From Candidatus Amarobacter glycogenicus (GTDB taxonomy: Bacteria; Chloroflexota; Dehalococcoidia; Tepidiformales; Tepidiformaceae): a DNA stretch of 64,000 nt. Of this stretch, positions 16,991 through 25,795 are shown one piece after another. The stretch is taken from positions 1 to 64,000 of the forward strand of contig JADJZF010000005.1 in NCBI GenBank assembly GCA_016719395.1. Direction: 5' to 3'. Positions within the stretch are counted from its first letter, which is position 1; each line of letters starts with the position of its first letter. The notes below the pieces were generated by a model that saw nothing but the letters and a program-made list of their open reading frames with translations, was not told the origin of the DNA and ran no database searches. A program made the translations under genes and the position numbers.

Positions 16991-17078
16991 TTGGAGACTC
17001 TTGCACGCAGCTGTTAAAGGCCCGCTAACCGCCGGGACACCCGTTTTCGTCAGAGTGCCGGAGAAGGGAGTACGAAAC

Positions 17079-17501
17079 ATGCGAACCCGAGAAGAACGCT
17101 TCGAGGCCCTGGCAATCGCCGATGAGCCGGCGTTGGTTGCTCTCGCCGATCAAATCCTCGCAGCTCATTCGGTGACCGTCCTTCGCCCGCCGGTTTCTGG
17201 CGCCTGCATGATGCGGGCCATCGAGACCGCTGAAGGCTCCGTCTTCAACCTCGGTGAGGTCTCCATCACCGAGGCCGAAGTCGAGCTTGAAGGCGAACGC
17301 GGTTACTGCATGGTGATGGGCTATGCGCCGCAGAAGGCGCTGGCAGGAGCGGTCCTCGATGCTGCGGCCGAGGCCAACCTCGTGTTCGAAGACATCGAGC
17401 GGCTCCTCCGGAACTCGATCGAAGCCGAACAACGCCGGCGCACAGCCGAGTGGGAAGCCCTTGCCCCTACCCGGGTGCAGTTCGACGAGATCCCCGAATG
17501 A
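17079..17501 (+). CDS. phnG: C-P lyase subunit PhnG
   Basis: The 140-residue protein has VLRPPVSGACMMRAIETAEG and NLGEVSITEAEVEL, followed by GERGYCMVMGYAPQKALAGA, the conserved PhnG core. ATG 17079 follows GAGAAGGGAG; a longer upstream frame would run into the promoter region. It is the first gene of phnGHIJKLM. PhnG is part of the PhnGHIJ core complex that links ATP ribose to phosphonate. Its stop overlaps the phnH start. Confidence 0.93.
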   Translation: MRTREERFEALAIADEPALVALADQILAAHSVTVLRPPVSGACMMRAIETAEGSVFNLGEVSITEAEVELEGERGYCMVMGYAPQKALAGAVLDAAAEANLVFEDIERLLRNSIEAEQRRRTAEWEALAPTRVQFDEIPE

Positions 17502-18082
17502 GTGCGCAGGCCGTCATCTTCACTCCGCAAGCGCGCCAGGCGCAGTCGGACTTTCGCGAAGCGCTCGAATGCCTGGCGCGGCCCGGCCGCATCGGCTTTG
17601 TCGGCCCAACAACGTTCCCGGTGGCGGCCGCCCGGCATGCCTACGGATTGCTGCTTGCCTTGGCGGACCAGGAGGTGTCCATCGCTGTGCCCGGCGCCGA
17701 CCAGGCGTTGGCCCGGTTCGCATCCCTGGGCACGGGCAGCCGCCTGGTGGAGATGGCACAGGCTGACTACGTCTTCTTCATCGAAGACCCGGGCGCCGCG
17801 CTTGCCCTCCTGCGCCGGGGCGAGCCTGAACTACCCGAAAGCGGCGCGACCGCGATCGTCTCGGTCGAATCCCTCGCCCAGGGAGAACCGTACCTCCTGG
17901 CGGGGCCGGGAATCGCCGGAGTTGCCTCTCTCCGGGTAGGCGGTCTCAGCACCGCATCCTTCCTCGCCCGCGATCGTGCCTGCGGCTCTTACCCCCTCGG
18001 GATCGACCTGTTCCTCGTCGATGCCGAAGGCCGCCTCGTGGGGCTTCCTCGAACAACTCGAATCACCCCGGAGGCCAGCTGA
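17498..18082 (+). CDS. phnH: C-P lyase subunit PhnH
   Basis: The 194-residue protein starts with ATGA overlap and shows QAQSDFREALECLARPG at the N-terminus, GSRLVEMAQADYVFF in the middle and GIDLFLVDAEGRLVGLPRT at the C-terminus, matching PhnH. It is a structural subunit of the C-P lyase core with a PLP-transferase-like fold but no cofactor site. Its stop shares a base with the phnI start. Confidence 0.92.
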   Translation: MSAQAVIFTPQARQAQSDFREALECLARPGRIGFVGPTTFPVAAARHAYGLLLALADQEVSIAVPGADQALARFASLGTGSRLVEMAQADYVFFIEDPGAALALLRRGEPELPESGATAIVSVESLAQGEPYLLAGPGIAGVASLRVGGLSTASFLARDRACGSYPLGIDLFLVDAEGRLVGLPRTTRITPEAS

Positions 18083-19182
18083 TGGGATACACAGCGATGC
18101 AAGGCGGACTGTCCGCCATCAAGGCAGCGGAAGACCTGGTCAGAAGGCGAACGCTGGGCCGCCGGCGTCACGCTCTGGACCCCTCGGAAGTAGCCGAAAA
18201 GATGTCGCTCGGCGTCGATCGCGTGATGAGCGAAGGCGGTCTTTATGACCCGGCCGCCGCCGCCGTCGCACTCGTCCAGGCCGAAGGCGATCTCCACGAG
18301 GCCAGCTTCATCGTCCGTGCGTACCGCTCGACGCTACCCCGGATCGCCTACTCCATCCCGACTGACACCGGCGAGATGCGAGTCCTCCGGCGGATCACGC
18401 CGGCATTCCAATTCGCGCCCGGTGGTCAGCTGCTTGGCGCGACGCGGGACTACACCCAGCGGCTCCTGGACTGGCGAATCGCCGAGCCGGGCTCCTTCGC
18501 GGAAGACCAGGCGGAGCCGGATGCCTGTCGTGCAGAGCCTCCGGTCTTCACGCGCATAGCGGACCTCCTCCGTGCCGAAGGTCTCCTTCCCGCTCCCAAC
18601 GAGTCGTCTCCCGAACCCGACGACATCACCCGGAGCCCGATCGTCTTTCCGGCGAGCCGTTCCGCCAGGCTGCAAACGCTCGCACGTGCCGAAACGGGCT
18701 CGATCACCGCGTTCGGCTATTCATCGATGCGAGGTTACGGGACGTTCGCCCATGGCACCGTCGCGGAGCTTCGGGTCGGTTTGATTCCCTTCCGCATTCG
18801 CCATCCGTACACAGGCCAGCCCGTGAAAGTGGGGGAGGTCCAGGTCACAGAAGCGGAGGAGTTCACCATCTCCCCTCACCGCCACCCGAACGCTGAGGAC
18901 GTCGAACAGTTCGCACTCGGCTACGGGCTGGTCTTCGGCCAAAACGAACGGAAGGCCATCGCGATGGCGATGCTCGACCGCCAGCTCGCCGAGGGTGGGG
19001 GCGCAATGGCCTCGCAGGAGGAGTTCGTTCTCATGCACATCGACGGAATTGAGGCGACGGGCTTCGTCGAACACTTGAAGCTTCCGCACTACGTCGAATT
19101 CCAGAGCATCCTCCAGGGCATGCGACGGCGCCGGGACCGCCACGCCGCAACAACGACGGAAAGAGAGGCGGCCCTTGTCTAG
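18082..19182 (+). CDS. phnI: C-P lyase subunit PhnI (nucleosidase component)
   Basis: The 366-residue protein begins GYTAMQGGLSAIKAAEDLV. It contains RITPAFQFAPGGQLLGATRDYTQRL in two adjoining blocks and HPYTGQPVKVGEVQVTEAEE, all hallmark PhnI segments. PhnI, with PhnG, H and L, catalyses displacement of adenine from ATP by phosphonate. The C-terminal ~40 residues end in a basic stretch (GMRRRRDRHAATTTERE). The stop overlaps phnJ by 8 nt. Confidence 0.93.
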   Translation: MGYTAMQGGLSAIKAAEDLVRRRTLGRRRHALDPSEVAEKMSLGVDRVMSEGGLYDPAAAAVALVQAEGDLHEASFIVRAYRSTLPRIAYSIPTDTGEMRVLRRITPAFQFAPGGQLLGATRDYTQRLLDWRIAEPGSFAEDQAEPDACRAEPPVFTRIADLLRAEGLLPAPNESSPEPDDITRSPIVFPASRSARLQTLARAETGSITAFGYSSMRGYGTFAHGTVAELRVGLIPFRIRHPYTGQPVKVGEVQVTEAEEFTISPHRHPNAEDVEQFALGYGLVFGQNERKAIAMAMLDRQLAEGGGAMASQEEFVLMHIDGIEATGFVEHLKLPHYVEFQSILQGMRRRRDRHAATTTEREAALV

Positions 19183-20056
19183 CGTAGCCACCCTCGTTGC
19201 TCAGAACGTGACGCCCGGCCGCGGAGCCTACAACTTCGGCTTCCTCGATGAAACAACCAAGCGAGAAGTCCGGCGTGCTCTCCTGAAAGCCGTCGCTCTC
19301 CCCGGACACCAGATCCCCTTCGGGTCCCGCGAAATGCCGGTGGCCCGCGGCTGGGGCACCGGCGGTATCCAGGTCACTCTCTCGATTCTCGGGCCGGATG
19401 ATACCGTGAAGGTCATCGACCAGGGAGCGGACGAGGGCGTGAACGCCTGGAACATCCGCCGCCTGGTTACGGACACCAGCGGCGTTCCGACAACAACAGA
19501 CAGTCGGGAAGCGACGATCATCCAGACGCGTCACCGCATCCCGGAGACGCCCTTGCGAGACGGGCAGGTGCTCGTCTTCCAGGTGCCGATGCCGGAACCG
19601 CTCCGCATGGTCGAGCCCAGCGAACGCAAGACGCGGGCGATGCACGCGCAGGCTGACTACTCCCGCGCCTGGGTCTACCTCTACGAGGACGTCGTCCGCC
19701 GGGGAGAGATTTCGCACGCTACCGGCTACCCGGTGATGGTCGCGGGTCGATATCTTCTCTCCCCCAGCCCGATCCCCCGCTGGGATGTCCCGAAGCTGAA
19801 CATGGCCGATGGGCTCTACCTCTTCGGGGCCGGGCGCGAGAAACGCGTCTACGCCATTCCGCCCCACACCGAGGTGGTCCCCATCGATTTCGAGGACTAC
19901 CCGTTCTACGTCGAGTCATTTCCGGACAGGAAATGCCAGAAGTGCGGCGCTGAAGCCGTGTACATGAACGAAGTCGTCCTGGACGACGGCCGCCATGCTT
20001 TCACTTGCTCAGATTCGGGCTATTGCGACTCTCGCCTGACTGGAGGGGTTGAATGA
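19175..20056 (+). CDS. phnJ: Carbon-phosphorus lyase, radical SAM subunit PhnJ
   Basis: The 293-residue enzyme starts at TTG 19175 and shows YNFGFLDETTKREVRRALLK, VKVIDQGADEGVNAWNIRR and HATGYPVMVAGRYLLSPSPI. The four key cysteines are C254, C257, C278 and C284. Their spacing (2, 20 and 5 residues between) closely matches E. coli C241/C244/C266/C272, the Fe-S ligands plus the catalytic thiyl cysteine. It cleaves the C-P bond of ribosyl phosphonate, releasing the hydrocarbon. The stop overlaps phnK (ATGA). Confidence 0.95.
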   Translation: MSSVATLVAQNVTPGRGAYNFGFLDETTKREVRRALLKAVALPGHQIPFGSREMPVARGWGTGGIQVTLSILGPDDTVKVIDQGADEGVNAWNIRRLVTDTSGVPTTTDSREATIIQTRHRIPETPLRDGQVLVFQVPMPEPLRMVEPSERKTRAMHAQADYSRAWVYLYEDVVRRGEISHATGYPVMVAGRYLLSPSPIPRWDVPKLNMADGLYLFGAGREKRVYAIPPHTEVVPIDFEDYPFYVESFPDRKCQKCGAEAVYMNEVVLDDGRHAFTCSDSGYCDSRLTGGVE

Positions 20057-20892
20057 ACAGTCCGTGGGTTCTCAGGGTAGACGGGCTCGGCAAGCGCTAC
20101 GGCCGCGGGTGCGGGCTCTGTTCCAAGAACACCGGCCCCCTGGCCGGTGCCAACTCCTGCGCGAACTGCGGCAGCATCCTCGCCTGCACTAACGTCTCGT
20201 TCGATCTGCTCCCCGGCGAGACGCTTGGCATCGTCGGGGAAAGTGGCTCCGGGAAGTCCACTGTGCTGCGCTGCTTGTTCCTGGATGAGGAACCGACCTG
20301 GGGTAGCGCCTACCTCTCCGGATTCCACCGCGGAGAACGCGACATCTTCACCGCGTCACCACCCGAACGGCGAGAGCTTCGCGCGGCGACCATGGGCCTT
20401 GCCTATCAGAACCCCGGGGCCGGATTGAACCTTCACATTACGGCGGGCGGGAACATCGCCGAACGGCTCTTGAACGTCCGCGTCCGTTCGGTTGCCGAGA
20501 TTCGAGACCGGGCGGGTTACCTTCTTCGCCGCACCGAGGTGCCGCATGACCGGATGGATGACATCCCGGCCCACTTCTCCGGCGGTATGCAGCAGCGAGT
20601 CCAGTTGGCGAAGGTCATGGCGAACAACCCGAGCGTCTTGCTACTCGACGAGTTGACCACGGGCCTTGATGTCTCGGTGCAGGCCGGCGTCCTCGATCTG
20701 GTCCGCGAGCTCCAGGAACAGCTTCACATCGCCATGGTCGTGGTCTCTCACGATCTCGGCGTCATTCGTCTGCTTGCGGGCCGGACCATGGTCATGAAGG
20801 ACGGACAGGTCGTCGAAAGCGGCCTGACTGATCAGGTGCTCGAAGATCCGCACCACCCTTACACGCAGCTTCTCGTCGCATCCATGACGTAG
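20053..20892 (+). CDS. phnK: C-P lyase accessory ABC ATPase PhnK with Cys-rich insertion
   Basis: Walker A is GESGSGKST, the signature FSGGMQQRVQLAKVM, Walker B VLLLDELTTGLDV and the switch His VVVSHDLGVIR. Close to the N-terminus, before the second strand, there is an insertion with CGLC, then CANC and a further Cys (about residues 20-45), which could form a small metal-binding ribbon. PhnK docks on PhnJ in the core complex, so an extra metal site near the Fe-S subunit is notable. It is 279 aa. Confidence 0.92.
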   Translation: MNSPWVLRVDGLGKRYGRGCGLCSKNTGPLAGANSCANCGSILACTNVSFDLLPGETLGIVGESGSGKSTVLRCLFLDEEPTWGSAYLSGFHRGERDIFTASPPERRELRAATMGLAYQNPGAGLNLHITAGGNIAERLLNVRVRSVAEIRDRAGYLLRRTEVPHDRMDDIPAHFSGGMQQRVQLAKVMANNPSVLLLDELTTGLDVSVQAGVLDLVRELQEQLHIAMVVVSHDLGVIRLLAGRTMVMKDGQVVESGLTDQVLEDPHHPYTQLLVASMT

Positions 20893-20918
20893 GACTGGCC
20901 TATGAAAGGAGTGTCTCC

Positions 20919-21671
20919 ATGTCTGCACACGCGCTCGACGTCCTTGGGCTGAGCAAGCGATTCACCCTGCACATTCGCGGTGGCCTCGTCATCGAGGGTC
21001 TGCAAAGTGCCACGTTCCAGGTCCGCAGAGGCGAGTTTACCGGCCTCGTCGGCCGCTCCGGGTCGGGCAAGAGCACCCTTCTGAAGTGCCTTTTCCGCAC
21101 CTACCTGCCGGATGGCGGGTCGGCCCTGTTTACAACCTCCGAGGGCACGACGTTCGACCTCGCCTCCACGGGCGAGCACGAGATGCTCGCGCTTCGGCGG
21201 CAGGCTCTCGGCTACGTGTCGCAGGCGTTGCGCGTCATCCCTCGAGTGACCGTCGAAAGGACCGTTGCCAGTCCGCTGGTGGCCCGGGGCGCTTCCGCGG
21301 ACGTAGCTCTGCGGGAGGCTCGCCTCCTGCTCTCGAGGCTGAACCTGAATGAGAGCCTCTGGGACTCGTACCCGTCGCTCCTGTCGGGTGGCGAGCAACA
21401 ACGTGTGAACGTCGCGCGCGCCCTGATTCGTGAACCGGAACTGCTGTTGCTCGATGAGCCGACAAGCGCCCTCGACGCGGGCAACCAGGGGGCGGTTGTC
21501 GAATTGCTCTCGGAGCGGCTCGCGGCCGGGACGACGATGGTGGGCGCATTCCACGACGCGCCGAGCCTCCGGCGGCTGGCATCCCAGGTCATTCGTCTCG
21601 ACGGCGGAAACGTCACGAGCGTCGAAAGCAGCGAACGCGAGCTCGCCTTCGCAGGAGGCACCCGTGACTGA
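20919..21671 (+). CDS. phnL: C-P lyase ABC ATPase PhnL
   Basis: The 250-residue protein has Walker A GRSGSGKST, VSQALRVIPRVTVERTVASP (PhnL-type Q-loop region), signature LSGGEQQRVNVARALI, Walker B LLLLDEPTSALD and the H-loop in GAFHDAPSLRRLAS. A good ribosome site (GAAAGGAG) precedes ATG 20919. PhnL joins PhnG, H and I in forming alpha-D-ribose-1-phosphonate-5-triphosphate. It overlaps phnM by 8 nt. Confidence 0.93.
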   Translation: MSAHALDVLGLSKRFTLHIRGGLVIEGLQSATFQVRRGEFTGLVGRSGSGKSTLLKCLFRTYLPDGGSALFTTSEGTTFDLASTGEHEMLALRRQALGYVSQALRVIPRVTVERTVASPLVARGASADVALREARLLLSRLNLNESLWDSYPSLLSGGEQQRVNVARALIREPELLLLDEPTSALDAGNQGAVVELLSERLAAGTTMVGAFHDAPSLRRLASQVIRLDGGNVTSVESSERELAFAGGTRD

Positions 21672-22875
21672 ACTGACTCTGACCAACGCGCGCATCCTCG
21701 TGTCCGGCGGTATCGTCGAAGGCTCGCTCGTGGCTGAAGACGACCGGATCGTCGCCATCGACAGCTTTGATCGGCCGAGCGGCCTCGACCTCGACGGCGC
21801 GCTTGTCGTGCCCGGCCTGATCGATCTGCACAACGATGGGCTCGAGGGCGAGATAAACCCGCGTCCCGGCATCGGGCTGCCACTCGATTTCGCCATCTCG
21901 AACTTCGACCGAAGGGCGGCCGCTTCCGGCATCACCCTCGCGATGCACGCGATCACCTTCGCCGGCATGGAGAAGAAGGGCCGCACGCTCGATGTCGCGA
22001 ACGAACGCGCCCTCGCGATCCGTGCGCTGGCTCCGGGGGAGACGGTTGCCGAGCACGGAGTACTCTTCCGCGCGGATGTCTGGCAGCCCGAGGGTCTGAC
22101 TGCACTCTTCGACCGCGCCGCCCAGTGGCACCAGCCAATCGTCACGTTGAATGACCACACTCCCGGACAGGGCCAGTACCGTGACCTGACGATTTACCGG
22201 GGCGCCATCACGAAGTGGGCTTCGCTCGAATCTGAAGCCGAGATGGACGCGCACATCGATGCCAAAGTCCGGTTCGCGACCGAGAACCCCGGCCTCGCCC
22301 AAGAAACGTTCCGGCGTTGTTCGGAACAGGCGAAGGCCGGGAGCGTCATCCTCGGCTCACACGACGACGACTCGGCCGAGCGCACGGAGTTCATGCGTGG
22401 GCTCGGGGCGACCATCGCGGAGTTCCCGGTGACCATCGATGCAGCACTGAAGGCGCGAGAACTTGGCATGACCATTGTCGCGGGCGCGCCAAACATCGTC
22501 CGCGGCGGATCCCACTCCGGGAATGTGTCCGCCGTCGAGCTGGTCGCCCTCGGACTTTGCGACATCCTCGTCGCCGACTACCACGCTCCGTCGCTCCTGC
22601 TGGCAGTCCAACGGCTGGTCGATTCGCGTACGCTCGATCTCGCACAGGCAATGAAGCTGGTGACCAGCAATCCAGCGGAAGCCATGAACCGCCCCGAACT
22701 CGGGGAGATTGCAGTCGGCAAAGAAGCCACGCTCGCGATAATCGACCCGCGACCCCAGGGCTGGCGGACGGTCGCGATCGTCCGCCGCGGCGAGGTCAGG
22801 GCGACCTTCAATCGGCCACGGTTTGCCCCAGACGCGCAGCGCACAGCGCCGCGCCTCGCCGTCGTGAGCCATTAG
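21664..22875 (+). CDS. phnM: Ribosylphosphonate triphosphate diphosphohydrolase PhnM
   Basis: This is an amidohydrolase-superfamily protein of 403 aa starting at GTG 21664. It has VVPGLIDLHNDGLEGEINP (metal HxD-type motif written HND), VTLNDHTPGQGQY, GSHDDDSAER and APNIVRGGSHSGNVSA, which are PhnM-specific. PhnM removes pyrophosphate from the ribosyl phosphonate triphosphate before PhnJ acts. It is the last core gene of the operon in this window. Confidence 0.93.
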   Translation: MTELTLTNARILVSGGIVEGSLVAEDDRIVAIDSFDRPSGLDLDGALVVPGLIDLHNDGLEGEINPRPGIGLPLDFAISNFDRRAAASGITLAMHAITFAGMEKKGRTLDVANERALAIRALAPGETVAEHGVLFRADVWQPEGLTALFDRAAQWHQPIVTLNDHTPGQGQYRDLTIYRGAITKWASLESEAEMDAHIDAKVRFATENPGLAQETFRRCSEQAKAGSVILGSHDDDSAERTEFMRGLGATIAEFPVTIDAALKARELGMTIVAGAPNIVRGGSHSGNVSAVELVALGLCDILVADYHAPSLLLAVQRLVDSRTLDLAQAMKLVTSNPAEAMNRPELGEIAVGKEATLAIIDPRPQGWRTVAIVRRGEVRATFNRPRFAPDAQRTAPRLAVVSH

Positions 22876-22878
22876 CCA

Positions 22879-23349
22879 GTGATAAGGCCGGCCAACATCC
22901 AGGATGCGGCCGCCCTCGCGGACCTTCGATACGCGTTTCGGGCGGAGATGCGCCAGCCGGTGGAAAGCCGGGACCAGTTCCTCGTCCGCTGTGTCCCCTG
23001 GATGGAATCGCGGCTTGTCTCCAATTCGACCTGGTTCTGCTGGGTGGCCGAGGAAGGCGGCGCCGTCGTTGCCTCGCTCTGGTTGTCGCTTATCGAGAAG
23101 ATCCCCAACCCAGGCCCGGAACTGGAGTGGCACGCCTACATCACGAGCGTGTACGTCCACCCGGCGTCCCGCGGCCGAGGGGTCGCCGGGGGGATGATCG
23201 AGGCGGCCCTGGCTTTCGGCCGCAAACACGGAGTTGATTCGGTGATCCTGTGGCCCTCCGAATTGAGCAGGCCCCTCTACGCGCGGCATGGCTTCCGCCA
23301 GCCCGGAGACATGCTTGAGGCGGTGCTGGACCCGGGCCGAGAAGGATAG
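22879..23349 (+). CDS. GNAT-family N-acetyltransferase (possible PhnO role)
   Basis: The 156-residue protein starts at GTG 22879, three bases after phnM, and has a GNAT core: HAYITSVYVHPASRGRGVAG (acetyl-CoA-binding R/QxxGxG/A) and RPLYARHGFRQPGDMLE. Being the end of the phn operon, it could acetylate aminoalkylphosphonates as PhnO does, but it is not clearly PhnO by sequence. The 119 bases that follow hold no recognisable gene or terminator. Confidence 0.75.
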   Translation: MIRPANIQDAAALADLRYAFRAEMRQPVESRDQFLVRCVPWMESRLVSNSTWFCWVAEEGGAVVASLWLSLIEKIPNPGPELEWHAYITSVYVHPASRGRGVAGGMIEAALAFGRKHGVDSVILWPSELSRPLYARHGFRQPGDMLEAVLDPGREG

Positions 23350-23468
23350 CTTCGCCGGCGCCCCTCCACGTCGAGAAGAATCTGCCAGGCCCCGTCTGCT
23401 TGAGGCGCGTCACCTACTCCACGCGCGCTGCGGCAGAGGTGGAGGTGCGACCCCGTCGCTTTCGCGGT

Positions 23469-24605
23469 CTACGCCTGGCGGTCAAGCGCGCGAATCGTCT
23501 CCAGGACCCCGTCCGCCGCTGTGGCGACAACGCCGAAGTCAACAGCGCCTGGCCACCGGTCGAGTGTTGAGTGGAACAAAGGTGCGTTGGCGCCGACGAG
23601 GGATATGAATCGCCCGCCGCGAACCAGGACTTCGCCGGCTTCTCCCACTGGCCGATCAGTGGTTGCGAAGAGCGGAGACGGGGAAATCGCCCCGAACGTC
23701 GGAGCCAACTCCCGCGCCACGGTCAGCAACGCCTGGTCCGATGCACGGATCATCAGCTGCGCTCCCGCGGCCCCGATGTTCGCGCCGAGATGTATCCATG
23801 CGAATGCCCGCCTCGCCAGGTCGGGATCGGAGTCGAAGTAGCGCTTGATGCCCAGGAAGCCCAGTTCGTGGCCTGTCGTGGCAAGAAAGACAAGATCGCG
23901 GTCCAGCCCGAGTTGATCGGCGGTTCGTGCGACTTCTAGCCAGATGGCTAACCCTCCCCCGCGTTCGCCGGCACAGTGCCACCAGCCGCTGCGCGGGGTC
24001 AGCACGACGACGGGCGGTAGGGACCGGCGCTTGCCGGGCACGACTGCCAGGACATTGACGCCGGTTGTTGCCGTCCGCGTTCCCCCGCAACGGACCTCAA
24101 CCGGGGCACCCGCCTCACGTGCACCGACCAGGGCTTCCCAGGCCGTCTCAGGGACCTGCACGACGGGGACACCGTCAGGTGTGTCATAACCCCAGGCGTT
24201 CAGAAGAGTGGTCCCGCCAGGATATCCCGCGACCGCTGCCACGATGGCCTTGCAGTCACTCCGCCGGATCCCGTCCAGTTCCGCCGCTACCCCGTGCGAC
24301 TGCACCCGCACCAGGTCAATGCTCCCCGGGCCGAAAACGCCACGAATAGTGGTATTCGGCGGCGGTAGACCGGAATCCATCGTTTGGACGGCAGCCACTC
24401 GGAAGTTCCCGGCGGAGACGACGCATTCGGATGCGTCGATCCGGCTGAACGGAAAAGGGACCGCGCGGGCCCCCACCCCCATCGTCGACAGCCTGTCGAC
24501 CAGCCACCGCCCAGACTGGAGATCGACCTCGGTCGCCGTGCGGTGCCAGCCCTGGCTGTCAAACACCCGAATGACTTCGCTGCAGGCTTCGGCCGAAGTA
24601 GCCAC
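23469..24605 (-). CDS. Peptidase M28-like protein with degenerate metal site
   Basis: The 378-residue protein follows the M28/PA layout: an N-terminal half (IVAAVAGYPGGTTLLNAWGY), then a zinc-peptidase-like domain VVVLTPRSGWWHCAGERGGG, LVFLATTGHELGFLGIKRYF and a late APLFHSTLDRW. The usual His-x-Asp and central Asp of M28 are not where expected (TPRSGWWH, GERGGG), while TTGHELG aligns with the Glu-containing GEE region. It may be an inactive or altered amidohydrolase. It lies downstream of an acyl-CoA dehydrogenase and an oligopeptide-type transporter on the same strand. GGGAGGAGAG precedes the ATG. Confidence 0.65.
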   Translation of the reverse strand: MATSAEACSEVIRVFDSQGWHRTATEVDLQSGRWLVDRLSTMGVGARAVPFPFSRIDASECVVSAGNFRVAAVQTMDSGLPPPNTTIRGVFGPGSIDLVRVQSHGVAAELDGIRRSDCKAIVAAVAGYPGGTTLLNAWGYDTPDGVPVVQVPETAWEALVGAREAGAPVEVRCGGTRTATTGVNVLAVVPGKRRSLPPVVVLTPRSGWWHCAGERGGGLAIWLEVARTADQLGLDRDLVFLATTGHELGFLGIKRYFDSDPDLARRAFAWIHLGANIGAAGAQLMIRASDQALLTVARELAPTFGAISPSPLFATTDRPVGEAGEVLVRGGRFISLVGANAPLFHSTLDRWPGAVDFGVVATAADGVLETIRALDRQA

Positions 24606-24638
24606 TTCTCTCCTCCCAGGTCAGCCTCAGTTTGGACT

Positions 24639-25778
24639 CTATCCGCGTGGCAATCCGAGCCCCCGCGTGGCGATCACATTGCGTTGGATCTCGCTGGTTC
24701 CCTGCCCGACAGTTGCCGATGCCGACTCGAGGTAATCGATGCCCCACCCTTCAGCGTCCGATGTCAGCCCCGCGGGCCCCATGATGTGCAACAACAGGTT
24801 GGGCACGGCCTGGCGGATGTGTGCGGTAAGAAGCTTCACCATCGAGGCTTCGTGGTTCGGAAAGAGGCCCTCGCTGCGCATCCAGGCGACGCGGTAGCCC
24901 AGCAGCCATGCCACCGAATTCATCGTCACGATATCAGCCAGCCTCCCGCGGTCGCCGTCACTCAAAGGGTGCTGAGGGTGGTCCCGCACCCATCGGACCG
25001 CCTGATCGACGAGCCGGCGCGACGACCCGATGTGGGCCCCCCCGGATCGCTCGTAGTCCATCGTCTGGGCGTTCACGTACCACCCACGATTCTCTTCACC
25101 CACCCGGTTGCGGATCGGCACCCGGACATCATTCAGGTACACGTAGTTGAAATGGTGGTCTCCCTGCAGGTCGAGCAACGGCCGAACTTCCACTCCCGCG
25201 GCCTGCAATGGCACCGCGATCATCGAGATGCCACGATGCTTCGGAGCATTCGGGTCCGTTCGAGCCACACACCAGAGGTAGTCGGAGTAATGGGCGCCGC
25301 TCGTGTAGCGTTTCACGCCGTTGATGACGTAGTCATCGCCGTCTCGCCTCGCCATCGTTTCCACATTCGCCAGGTCCGATCCCGCGTTGGGTTCGGATAG
25401 CCCCATGGCGAAGCTGATCTCCGCGCTGGCGATCCTCGGAAGGTAGTCTGCCTTCTGCTCCGGCGTCCCGAAGAGCATGATCGAAGGCCCGACCTGCTGA
25501 ATCGCCCGGCGGTGGTGCTCCTGTGGAGCGCCCGCGTAGGCCATTTCCTCCATGTAGATGCTCTGCTCTATCGCGCCAAGCCCGAGGCCGCCGTATTCAA
25601 CCGGCCATGAAGTGGCGAGCCATCCTCGTTCTGCCGTCGCTCGCGAAAACTCCGGCGACCAGCCCGGAAGCCGGTGCTGGCGGTGGTGCTGCCAGAACGC
25701 CGGTGTCAGCGTCTCATCGAGGAACGCCCGGACGTCGTTTCGGAACTGTTCCTGCTCGGGGGTGAAGGTGAACCGCAC
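24639..25778 (-). CDS. Acyl-CoA dehydrogenase (FadE-type)
   Basis: A complete 379-residue enzyme starts at GTG 25778 with a GGAG ribosome site and VRFTFTPEQEQFRNDVRAFL. FAMGLSEPNAGSDLANVETM, YVINGVKRYTSGAHYSDY and VGQGTSEIQRNVIATRGLG are typical. YEG is replaced by GQG before TSEIQ, as in bacterial FadE proteins that act on branched or cyclic acyl-CoAs, often as heteromers. It closely parallels the enzyme at 53622 (shared ATRGLGLPR ending). Confidence 0.88.
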   Translation of the reverse strand: MRFTFTPEQEQFRNDVRAFLDETLTPAFWQHHRQHRLPGWSPEFSRATAERGWLATSWPVEYGGLGLGAIEQSIYMEEMAYAGAPQEHHRRAIQQVGPSIMLFGTPEQKADYLPRIASAEISFAMGLSEPNAGSDLANVETMARRDGDDYVINGVKRYTSGAHYSDYLWCVARTDPNAPKHRGISMIAVPLQAAGVEVRPLLDLQGDHHFNYVYLNDVRVPIRNRVGEENRGWYVNAQTMDYERSGGAHIGSSRRLVDQAVRWVRDHPQHPLSDGDRGRLADIVTMNSVAWLLGYRVAWMRSEGLFPNHEASMVKLLTAHIRQAVPNLLLHIMGPAGLTSDAEGWGIDYLESASATVGQGTSEIQRNVIATRGLGLPRG

Positions 25779-25795
25779 GGTACTCTCTCCTTTCG

